Positions 23,731-30,502 of a stretch of 52,164 nt of DNA are shown one piece after another. The position numbers were made by a program, and so were the translations under genes. The stretch comes from Chloroflexota bacterium. GTDB lineage: Bacteria; Chloroflexota; Anaerolineae; UBA4142. Within the stretch, counting starts at the first letter, position 1. Each line of letters opens with the position of its first letter. Under the pieces are notes generated by a model that was not told the origin of the DNA, searched no databases, and saw only the letters and a program-made list of their open reading frames with translations. The stretch spans positions 1-52,164 of the forward strand of contig JACRBM010000051.1 of assembly GCA_016219275.1 (NCBI GenBank). The letters run 5' to 3'.

Positions 23731-25106
23731 CACAACGCATCGCGATTATCGGCGGCGGCTTTGCCGGCATGACCGCCGCGTACGAATTGCAAAAACTCGG
23801 CTATCAAACTTTTTTGTTCGAGCGCATGTCGGAACTGGGCGGACTCGCCAGCACGTTTCCAATTGAAGGCACGCGGCTCGAACGCGGCTATCACCACTGG
23901 TTCACGAGCGACACGCACATCATCGCGCAGATGAATGAACTGGGTCTCGGCGACCGCGTACAGTGGATTCCCTCGAAAACCGGTTGGTTCGAGAACGGCA
24001 AAATCTGGAATATGGTCACGCCGGTGGATGTGCTGCGCCTCGGCACGATTCCGTTCGTAGACCGATTGCGGCTCGGCATGGCAGTCGCGTATCTTACGTA
24101 CCTGCAAGCGAACAAGAACAATCTCGCCAAGTACGAACAAATCACCGCGATGGAATGGTGGAAAAAGTACGGCGGACGCGCGGTCTGGGACAAGGTGTGG
24201 AGTCCAATGTTTCGCGGCAAGTTTGGCGCGGAAGCCGAACACATTTCGATGGTGTATATCTGGTACAAGATCGTTCTCCGCATCGGCTCGCGGCGCGGCG
24301 TGAGCAAAGAAGAGTTGGGGTACCCGCGCGGCTCATTCCAGGTGTTGATTAACGCGCTCGAAAACGCGATCAAGAAGCTCGGCGGAAAAATTTATCTCGG
24401 CACGACGGTGAAACGCGTCGTCGTCGAGAACGGTGTGGCGTGCGGACTGCAATTCGCGGAAGATGAAACGTCACAGAAGGCGCAGAGGGAACTTGGTGTA
24501 GAGGGAACTGAGGGAACTGCGCGGTTTGATCGTGTGATTTGCACCGCACCATCGTTTGCCGCGCTGAAAATCGTCAACGAGTTTCCGCGCGAGTACGTCG
24601 CCAAGATGAACGCGGCAAAATATATGGCGGCGGTATTGCTCGTTCTGAAACTCAAGCAACCGATGACGCGAATTTATTGGATGAATATCGCCGACCGTTC
24701 GATTCCGTTCGTCGCGACCATCGAGCAAACCAATTTTCTTTCGCCGGAAGTGTACAACAATAAACGCATTGTCTACGTGTCCAACTATCTCGACGCGTCC
24801 AGCCCGTACTTTCAAATGTCGCGCGACGAATTGTTCAACGCGTATCTGCCGCATTTGAAAAAACTCAATCCGCAGTTTTCGCCGGACTGGGTTGAAGAGG
24901 TGTGGCATTTCAAAGAAGCCGCCGCGCAACCGATTGTGCCGTTGAACTATTCCAAGCAAATCCCGGAACATCGCACGCCGATCCGTAATTTGTACCTCGC
25001 GAACACGACCCAGATTTATCCGGAAGATCGCGGCACGAATTATTCGGTGCGGCTGGGAGAAGAAATTGCCAAGATGGTAGATGCGGATGTGAAACAAGTG
25101 CAATAG
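23727..25106 (+). CDS. NAD(P)/FAD-dependent oxidoreductase (amine-oxidase/protoporphyrinogen-oxidase-like)
   Basis: 459 residues. N-terminal dinucleotide-binding motif IAIIGGGFAGMTAAYELQKL with the following acidic LFERMSELGGLAST, typical of the flavin amine oxidase/phytoene desaturase/UDP-galactopyranose mutase group; the C-terminal FAD contact lies in LYLANTTQIYPEDRGTN. GYHHWF after the first domain is common in a branch often found with glycan or isoprenoid genes. The substrate is unknown. At residues about 248-265 an insertion rich in Glu/Gly (encoded by 24466-24519) has repeat-like DNA and looks foreign to the family. The start overlaps the nucleotidyltransferase stop by 4 bp. Confidence 0.85.
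   Translation: MTQRIAIIGGGFAGMTAAYELQKLGYQTFLFERMSELGGLASTFPIEGTRLERGYHHWFTSDTHIIAQMNELGLGDRVQWIPSKTGWFENGKIWNMVTPVDVLRLGTIPFVDRLRLGMAVAYLTYLQANKNNLAKYEQITAMEWWKKYGGRAVWDKVWSPMFRGKFGAEAEHISMVYIWYKIVLRIGSRRGVSKEELGYPRGSFQVLINALENAIKKLGGKIYLGTTVKRVVVENGVACGLQFAEDETSQKAQRELGVEGTEGTARFDRVICTAPSFAALKIVNEFPREYVAKMNAAKYMAAVLLVLKLKQPMTRIYWMNIADRSIPFVATIEQTNFLSPEVYNNKRIVYVSNYLDASSPYFQMSRDELFNAYLPHLKKLNPQFSPDWVEEVWHFKEAAAQPIVPLNYSKQIPEHRTPIRNLYLANTTQIYPEDRGTNYSVRLGEEIAKMVDADVKQVQ
24466..24519 (+). repeat. Repeat-derived insertion inside the FAD oxidoreductase gene
   Basis: The DNA consists of degenerate 9-bp units (CACAGAAGG, CGCAGAGGG, then TGTAGAGGG, AACTGAGGG), unlike the surrounding high-GC codons. 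It is in frame and adds about 18 residues (TSQKAQRELGVEGTEGT) in a surface-loop position before FDRVICTAPS. Confidence 0.5.
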
Positions 25107-25180
25107 TTCGGTAGTTGGATAGTGTGATAGTTTCCCGTCACTCTCGAGTCCCGAAACCTGAAACCTGGAACCTGAAACGG
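25104..25180. repeat. Arrays of 8-bp and 7-bp units after the FAD oxidoreductase gene
   Basis: 25104-25135: four 8-bp units TAGTTCGG, TAGTTGGA, TAGTGTGA, TAGTTTCC; the first TAG is the stop codon of the gene. 25153-25180: four 7-bp units of type GAAACCT, ending at the ribosome-binding site of the next gene. Confidence 0.75.
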
Positions 25181-25187
25181 AGAAGAT

Positions 25188-25970
25188 ATGAAACTCGCCA
25201 TCACCGGCAAAGGCGGCGTCGGCAAGACGACGCTAACCGGTTTGCTCGCTTACGCGTACGCCGCGCAAGGGCGCAAGGTGCTTGCGATTGATGCCGACCC
25301 GTCACCGTGCCTGGGCGACGCGCTCGGTTTTTCCAAAGAGACGCTCAAAGGTATCCAGCCCATCGCCGAAATGGAAGACTTGATTCTCGAACGCACGGGC
25401 GCGCAGAAAGGACAGTACGGCGGCTATTTCAAAATCAATCCGCGCGTGGACGATATTCCCGATCGCTTCTCCGCGATGAATCGCGACATCAAGTTACTGC
25501 AACTCGGCTCGGTGGATACCGGCGGTTCCGGGTGCATTTGCCCCGAAAGCGTTTTGCTTAAATCGCTCGTCACGAACATCTTGCTCTCGCGCAACGAAGT
25601 CGTGCTGATGGATATGTACGCCGGCGTCGAACACTTGGGTCGCGCGACGGCAGATTCGGTGGACGCGCTGCTCATCGTCGCCGAACCGACCGCGCGTTCG
25701 CTCGGCACCGCCGCGCAAATTCGCGATCTCGCCAGCGACATCAAAATCACACGCCTCTTTCTCGTCGGCAGTAAAGTACGCAATGACGAAGATCGCGAGT
25801 TCATCCGCAAGAATTCGCCGGGACTAGAAGTTCTCGGTTTCATTTCCGCCGATCCGGCCGTGCTCGAAGCGGATCGCAACGGCTTGGTGTTGTACGATCT
25901 CGCGCCGGCGCTCGCCGCTGAAGCGCGCGCGCTTGCCGCGTCGCTCGATCAGATCATTCCGCCGGCATAA
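25188..25970 (+). CDS. CooC-like ATPase (nickel-insertion maturation factor family)
   Basis: 260 residues of the MinD/SIMIBI class. Deviant Walker A GKGGVGKTT (7-15), Walker A' AIDADPSPCLGDAL, and the CooC signature CxC at 116-118 (GSGCICPE) that binds Ni or Zn between two subunits. CooC/AcsF proteins deliver nickel to carbon-monoxide dehydrogenase/acetyl-CoA synthase using ATP. No CODH genes are in the window, so this may be an orphan copy or serve a remote cluster. GGAGA stands before the ATG, directly after a 7-bp repeat array. Cytosolic, probably dimeric. Confidence 0.85.
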   Translation: MKLAITGKGGVGKTTLTGLLAYAYAAQGRKVLAIDADPSPCLGDALGFSKETLKGIQPIAEMEDLILERTGAQKGQYGGYFKINPRVDDIPDRFSAMNRDIKLLQLGSVDTGGSGCICPESVLLKSLVTNILLSRNEVVLMDMYAGVEHLGRATADSVDALLIVAEPTARSLGTAAQIRDLASDIKITRLFLVGSKVRNDEDREFIRKNSPGLEVLGFISADPAVLEADRNGLVLYDLAPALAAEARALAASLDQIIPPA

Positions 25971-25992
25971 GAGGTTGCTTGGGAATTCAGCC

Positions 25993-26007
25993 AACCTTGC
26001 GAAGGTT
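25993..26007. repeat. CCTTGCGAAGG palindrome
   Basis: AACCTT-GCG-AAGGTT; a degenerate partner (CAACCCTCGCAAGGTTTC) lies at about 26073. Same family as the 15500-15563 inverted repeat. Confidence 0.55.
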
Positions 26008-26132
26008 TAGCCAACAAAACAAGGTGAGTTCACAAGCAAGAAACGCATCATTGAGAAATGCGTTTCCAATCAACCCTCGCAAGGTTTCTTGATGGCTTGG
26101 CGTCAAACAAATTTGCTTTGGAGATTACTTCG

Positions 26133-26603
26133 ATGACACGCACGCGCCTGCTCGTCTGCATTTCATTTTTCGTCGCGACGTTGCTGGGTTGTACTGCGCC
26201 CGCCGTCAACACGCCGACCCCGCTGCCAGTTCCAACACGTCCCACCGTCACGGTCGAGCCGATGCCTGGCGCGCTCGTCGAATACAAACGCGTCGGCGGC
26301 ATAGTTGGCTTTAACGATCACCTCGTCATTCAACCGGACGGCAAGGCGACCTTAACGCGGCGCGCCGGCAAATTCGATTTCACACTTGGCGGCGAGCAGA
26401 TCAAGCAAATCCAAGCCGCGTTTCAGATTGCGGGATTTGCGAATTTGCGCGAAGGTCCGTCCAAGCTCCTTGTGCCGGATGAATTATCGTACGTCATCGT
26501 CTATCAAGGCAAAGCGTTTCGTACCTCCGACACGCAAATGCCCGCCGAGTTACAACCGGTGATGGCGATTTTGAACGGAATCGTTGACGCCAAAGGCAAG
26601 TGA
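26133..26603 (+). CDS. Small lipoprotein of unknown function
   Basis: 156 residues: signal peptide with lipobox LLGC, Cys20 as probable lipidated residue, a short Pro/Thr linker (NTPTPLPVPTRPTV), then one ~115-residue domain (GALVEYKRVGGIVGFNDHLV onward). The pattern of this domain, a glycine-rich strand followed by NDHLVI.PDG.A.L.RR, is common in secreted proteins of Chloroflexota and recalls the beta-lactamase-inhibitor/PliI-like or DUF-type lipoproteins; I cannot assign a function. The start at 26133 is fixed by the signal peptide and a TTGGAG 9 nt upstream. Confidence 0.8.
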   Translation: MTRTRLLVCISFFVATLLGCTAPAVNTPTPLPVPTRPTVTVEPMPGALVEYKRVGGIVGFNDHLVIQPDGKATLTRRAGKFDFTLGGEQIKQIQAAFQIAGFANLREGPSKLLVPDELSYVIVYQGKAFRTSDTQMPAELQPVMAILNGIVDAKGK

Positions 26604-26622
26604 CTTGTCCGCAAAACATTCA

Positions 26623-26653
26623 GCGCGACTGGAAAACCCAGTCGCGCTTTTTT
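26623..26653 (+). terminator. Terminator after the small lipoprotein
   Basis: Perfect 10-bp stem (26623-26632 with 26638-26647), loop AAAAC, followed by TTTTTT. Confidence 0.9.
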
Positions 26654-26714
26654 GTTGCTCTGACGTGGCGAGCCGCCGAAGGTGCGGATGGCTCGCCCGC
26701 CCGCAAACTTTTGT

Positions 26715-26769
26715 TTGACAAGTCGGCGACGCGCGTGGTATAATGAATCTACCAAACGGTCGGTAGATT
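26715..26769 (+). promoter_or_regulatory. Promoter and operator of the TetR-controlled operon
   Basis: TTGACA (26715-26720) and TATAAT (26739-26744) with an 18-bp spacer. Directly downstream, over the expected transcription start, lies the imperfect palindrome AATCTACC (26746-26753) / GGTAGATT (26762-26769) around AAACGGTC, a typical TetR/FadR-type operator. This position would block initiation, so autorepression by the next gene is likely. Confidence 0.75.
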
Positions 26770-26794
26770 TATCCTCACAGACGAGGAGGACGTT

Positions 26795-27388
26795 GTGCGG
26801 AAGAAAAGCGCGCCAGACCCAGCCAGCCAAAACGAACACATCTTTGCCGAAGCCGTCCGCATCTTTCGCGAAAAAGGCTACCACGCCACCTCGATGCAAA
26901 ACATCGCCGACGCGGTGGGCTTGCAAAAAGGCAGTCTCTACCACTACATCTCCAGCAAAGAAGATTTGCTCTATCGGATTTTTGAGCACAGTTCCGGCGC
27001 GATGACGCGCGACCTCGAAACAATCGTCACGTCCAAAGACTCCCCGACCGACAAACTGCGGCAAGCGATTCAAGTCCACTTGACCTCGTTGTGCGAGCAA
27101 CTCGACATCTATGCGGTTTATCTTTCCGAGCGCCGCGCGTTGACGAATCGTCGTTATGCCCAGGTGCGCGCCGAAGCGGAAGAGCACGCGCGCCTGCTCG
27201 AAAAAATCATTCAGCAAGGCGTGACGACCGGCGACTTTCGCGCGACCGACGTCAAAATGACCACGCTCGCAATCCTGGGTATGTGCAACTGGTTGTATCA
27301 ATGGTACTCGCCCGATGGTCGCCTCTCGCCCGAACAAATCGCCGCGACGTTTTCCGATACGATCATCAATGGTCTCAAACGCAAATAG
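26795..27388 (+). CDS. TetR/AcrR-family regulator (FadR/KstR2-like)
   Basis: 197 residues. N-terminal TetR HTH: IFAEAVRIFREKGYHATSMQ, NIADAVGLQKGSLYHYISSK, EDLLYRIF; then a helical ligand-binding domain with the ERR pattern (VYLSERRALTNRRYAQVR) known from regulators of fatty-acid and steroid degradation. Starts with GTG, with GAGGAGG 5-6 nt upstream. It lies directly behind a promoter with a TetR-type palindrome and heads a row that contains a CoA-transferase and an acyl-CoA dehydrogenase, so an acyl-CoA ligand and control of this operon are inferred. Confidence 0.9.
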   Translation: MRKKSAPDPASQNEHIFAEAVRIFREKGYHATSMQNIADAVGLQKGSLYHYISSKEDLLYRIFEHSSGAMTRDLETIVTSKDSPTDKLRQAIQVHLTSLCEQLDIYAVYLSERRALTNRRYAQVRAEAEEHARLLEKIIQQGVTTGDFRATDVKMTTLAILGMCNWLYQWYSPDGRLSPEQIAATFSDTIINGLKRK

Positions 27389-27456
27389 ATTTTCGGTGCG
27401 CTCGCGCGCAAAGCGAAAACCCAAAATCCCAAATCGAAATTTCAACAGGAGGATGT

Positions 27457-27888
27457 ATGGCACTGCTAACCGTAGGCGCACCTGCCCCGGCGTTCAAGGG
27501 CATGAACCTGACCGGACCTGAGATCAACTCGGAAAATTACAAAGGCAAGAAACCAGTCGTCCTGATTTTCTCGAGCACGCGGGTTGATCCCGCGCAAATC
27601 AGCGCGGTCAAAGCAATGTGGATAAAGTACCGGGAAAAAGCCGAGATCATCACCATCTCGTACAAACTGCCCAGCGTCTCAATGGCGAAATCGTTCATGC
27701 AACAGATGGGCGCGAAATTCCCGGCGATGTACGATCCAGCGCAGGCGGTTTACAAATTGTTCGGCGTCGAAAACCCGGTCGGCATCGTCATCATTGATGC
27801 GAACGGCAACATCGTTCACGCCGCCGAAGCGCTCGAAACCAAAGACACCAAAGCGCTCGAAGACGCGATCGTATCCCAGGTCGCCTAG
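27457..27888 (+). CDS. Thioredoxin-fold (peroxiredoxin-like) protein lacking the catalytic cysteine
   Basis: 143 residues with the redoxin layout: GAPAPAFKGMNLTGPEINSE, then KPVVLIFSSTRVDPAQISAV, and a C-terminal KLFGVENPVGIVIIDANGNI. In AhpC/TSA or deiodinase-like relatives the segment after VVLIF carries the reactive Cys (or Sec), as in SxTCPP; here it reads SSTRVDP and the whole protein has no Cys at all. No TGA is present either. It may be a redox-dead binding or scaffold version. AGGAGGA stands 4-5 nt before the ATG; the CoA-transferase starts 14 nt after its stop. Confidence 0.75.
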   Translation: MALLTVGAPAPAFKGMNLTGPEINSENYKGKKPVVLIFSSTRVDPAQISAVKAMWIKYREKAEIITISYKLPSVSMAKSFMQQMGAKFPAMYDPAQAVYKLFGVENPVGIVIIDANGNIVHAAEALETKDTKALEDAIVSQVA

Positions 27889-27902
27889 AAATTGTTCGTG
27901 TG

Positions 27903-29069
27903 ATGAAACCACTCGACGGTATTCGCATTCTCGATCTCTCGCGTCTGTTGCCCGGTCCGTACTGCACGATGCTCCTTGCCGACCTGGGTGCGGAGGTCAT
28001 CAAAATCGAAACGCCGGGACTGGGCGATTACATGCGCCTGATTCCGCCGTTCATCTCCGACCCGCGCACCGGCGAAGCGATCAGCGCGGCGTACTGGATG
28101 GTCAATCGCAACAAGCAAAGTCTCGCGCTCAACTTTCGCAACGCGCGCGGCAAGGACGTGTTCTTTCGCCTCGCGCAAGACGCGGACGTGGTGATCGAAT
28201 CGTTTCGCCCGGGCGCGGCGGCGCGCTGGGGCATCGGCTACGACGCGGTACGCGCGGTCAACCCGCGCATCGTTTATTGCTCGTTGAGTGGCTATGGACA
28301 GACGGGACCGTACCGCGATCGCGCGGGACACGATTTGAATTATCTCGCGCTTGCCGGGTTGCTGGCGGCGAATGGCGCGGCGGAGGGCGCGCCGATTCCG
28401 CCGCCGATTCAAATCGCGGATTTGAGCGGCGCGATGCTCGCGACGATTTCGATTCTCGCGGCAATCGTCGGACGCGGCAAGACCAGCGAAGGACAGTACC
28501 TCGACGTGGGTTTGTTCGACGGCGCGTTGTCGTGGGCGGGCACGATGATCGGCGGAACGTTCGCGGCGGGCGAACCGATCACGCGCGGCAAGATGCAGTT
28601 GAACGGCGGGATGGCGTGCTACAACGTTTACACGACGCGCGATGACAAACACCTCGCGCTCGGCATCATCGAACCGCACTTTTGGCAAACGTTCTGCAAT
28701 GCGATCGCGCGCCCCGATCTCAAGGATCGCGCGTACGCGGCGGACGCGATTCCTGAAGTCGCCGCGATCATGCGCGCGCGTTCGTTCGACGAGTGGATGC
28801 AACTCCTCGGCGCGCTCGACGTGTGCATCGAACCGGTGCGCGATTTTCGCGAGGTCCTGAACGACCCGCATGTTCGGCAGCGCGGGTTAGTGGCGCAACT
28901 CGGCAACGTGCCGGCAATCGGCTCGGTGTTCGTGTTTGCAAAAACAGACGCGACACTGCCGCCGCGTTTGGGCGAACACACCCGCGCCGTGTTGCAGCGC
29001 GCGAACATGCGCGATGAAGAGATCGCGCAATTGGCGGACGCGCAAGTTATCAAAATCGGTGAACCGTAA
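27903..29069 (+). CDS. CaiB/BaiF-type (class III) CoA-transferase
   Basis: 388 residues. N-terminal PLDGIRILDLSRLLPGPYCT and ADLGAEVIKIETPGLGD are the family signature; GYGQTGPYRDRAGHDLNYLA is the second conserved block, and the catalytic Asp is expected in QIADLSGAML (Asp173), which is intact. These dimeric enzymes move CoA between carboxylic acids or racemise 2-methylacyl-CoA. The start codon is ATG 27903 (a GTG at 27900 is also possible) without a clear ribosome-binding site, 14 nt after the preceding stop, so translation is probably coupled. The next gene is an acyl-CoA dehydrogenase, which suggests activation and oxidation of an organic acid. Confidence 0.9.
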   Translation: MKPLDGIRILDLSRLLPGPYCTMLLADLGAEVIKIETPGLGDYMRLIPPFISDPRTGEAISAAYWMVNRNKQSLALNFRNARGKDVFFRLAQDADVVIESFRPGAAARWGIGYDAVRAVNPRIVYCSLSGYGQTGPYRDRAGHDLNYLALAGLLAANGAAEGAPIPPPIQIADLSGAMLATISILAAIVGRGKTSEGQYLDVGLFDGALSWAGTMIGGTFAAGEPITRGKMQLNGGMACYNVYTTRDDKHLALGIIEPHFWQTFCNAIARPDLKDRAYAADAIPEVAAIMRARSFDEWMQLLGALDVCIEPVRDFREVLNDPHVRQRGLVAQLGNVPAIGSVFVFAKTDATLPPRLGEHTRAVLQRANMRDEEIAQLADAQVIKIGEP

Positions 29070-29116
29070 ACAGTCCACTTGGCACCATCCACTATTCTCA
29101 CCAAAGGAGGGAGAGT

Positions 29117-30280
29117 ATGCTTGGGTTTGATCTGACGGAAGAACAACTGCGGATGAAAGAAATGGCGCACGAGTTTGCGGAAAAGGAAATCCGCCCGGTC
29201 GCGCCAGAGTACGACGAGAAAGAGGAATTCCCCTGGTCTGTGATGTGTAAAGCCGCCGACGTGGGTTTGCTGGGGTATCAAATTCCGGATGAGTACGGCG
29301 GCGCGGGCGTGACGAGCCACCTCACCGATTGCATCGTGTCCGAAGAATTGTTCTGGGGCTGCGCCGGCACCGCCACTTCGATGGGCGCGATCATGCTCGG
29401 CGCGTTGCCGATCCTCATCGCGGGCAACGAAGCGCAAAAGAAAAAATATCTCACAATGCTGACCGGTCGGCGCAAGAATGGCAACCCGATGCTCGGCGCG
29501 TACGCGCTCACCGAGCCGGAAGCCGGCAGCGATGCCGCATCCATCAAGACGAGTTCGCGGAAGGTGGATGGCGGATACATCATCAACGGAACCAAACATT
29601 TCATTACCAACGGCGGCATCGCGGATGTGTACGTCGTGTTTGCGACCCAGGATCCGGGCAAGGGCGCGGACGGCATTGACGCGTACATCGTCGAAGGCGG
29701 ATACGACGGCGTCAAGCCCGGCAAGAAAGAAAAAAAGATGGGCATTCGCGCGTCGCACACCGCGCAGGTGCATTTCGAGGACGTGTTCGTGCCGGCGGAA
29801 AATCGGTTGGGCGAGGAAGGCGAAGGATTTTTCATCGCGATGCAAACGTTCGACCATTCGCGCCCGGTGATCGCGACCGGCGCGGTCGGCGTGGCGCGCG
29901 CGGCTTTCGATTTCGCGCTCGCGTACGCGCAAGAGCGCAAACAATTCGGTCGCCCCATCGCGAAACAACAAGTGATTCAGTTCATGCTCGCGGACATGGC
30001 GACCGAGATTGACGCGGCGCGTCTGTTGTGTTGGCGCGCGGCGTGGTTGCTCGACCAGGGCGAGCCGAACAACAAAGAAGCTTCGATGGCGAAGCAGTAC
30101 GCCGCGGACATGTGCATGAAGGTGACGACGGACGCCGTGCAGATCGTCGGCGGGATGGGGTACATGCGCGACTATCCGGTCGAAAAATTTATGCGCGACG
30201 CCAAGATCATGCAGATTTACGAAGGCACGAGCCAGATTCAGAAACTGATCGTCTCGCGTTTCCTGATCGGATTTGGATAG
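29117..30280 (+). CDS. Acyl-CoA dehydrogenase
   Basis: 387 residues, normal length. N-terminal helical domain (FDLTEEQLRMKEMAHEFAEK), middle beta domain with the FAD/substrate motif YALTEPEAGSDAAS and FITNGGIADVYVV, C-terminal domain with the catalytic base Glu369 in IYEGTSQIQK, as in short-chain acyl-CoA dehydrogenases. It oxidises acyl-CoA to 2-enoyl-CoA and passes electrons to ETF. Strong AAAGGAGGGAG before the ATG. Last gene of the TetR-controlled row, closed by a terminator. Substrate chain length cannot be told from sequence by eye. Confidence 0.95.
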   Translation: MLGFDLTEEQLRMKEMAHEFAEKEIRPVAPEYDEKEEFPWSVMCKAADVGLLGYQIPDEYGGAGVTSHLTDCIVSEELFWGCAGTATSMGAIMLGALPILIAGNEAQKKKYLTMLTGRRKNGNPMLGAYALTEPEAGSDAASIKTSSRKVDGGYIINGTKHFITNGGIADVYVVFATQDPGKGADGIDAYIVEGGYDGVKPGKKEKKMGIRASHTAQVHFEDVFVPAENRLGEEGEGFFIAMQTFDHSRPVIATGAVGVARAAFDFALAYAQERKQFGRPIAKQQVIQFMLADMATEIDAARLLCWRAAWLLDQGEPNNKEASMAKQYAADMCMKVTTDAVQIVGGMGYMRDYPVEKFMRDAKIMQIYEGTSQIQKLIVSRFLIGFG

Positions 30281-30302
30281 ACCGCGTGCTCACGCACGGC
30301 TG

Positions 30303-30343
30303 CCGGCAGATCAGCAACGGCGCTGGTCTGCCGGTTTCTTTTT
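30303..30343 (+). terminator. Terminator of the acyl-CoA operon
   Basis: 13-bp stem with one G-U pair (30303-30315 with 30322-30334), 6-nt loop, tail TTTCTTTTT. Confidence 0.8.
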
Positions 30344-30372
30344 GCAAAGCAATCTCCGATTCGCACGCGGAC

Positions 30373-30404
30373 ATTGCTTCGTCGCCAACTGCGCTTCTCG
30401 CAAT
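30373..30404. repeat. Inverted copy of the REP-like element
   Basis: Reverse complement reads ATTGCGAGAAGCGCAG then TTGGCGACGAAGCAAT; matches 18406-18433 apart from the centre. Confidence 0.55.
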
Positions 30405-30425
30405 GACATCTGAACGATTACCTTT

Positions 30426-30454
30426 TTGCTTTGCGCGTCGAAACACGCTATAAT
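30426..30454 (+). promoter_or_regulatory. Probable promoter of the histidine kinase gene
   Basis: TTGCTT (30426-30431), 17-bp spacer, perfect TATAAT (30449-30454). It lies downstream of the in-frame codon at 30431, supporting the later start at 30503. Confidence 0.5.
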
Positions 30455-30502
30455 CGTGAGCACAAGATTCGTATTCGATCCGCATCTTTGGAGACCACCG
30501 CG

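Noticed and set aside
25104-25180. Tandem units as a CRISPR array
   Set aside because: Units are 7-8 bp without spacers; no cas genes in the window.
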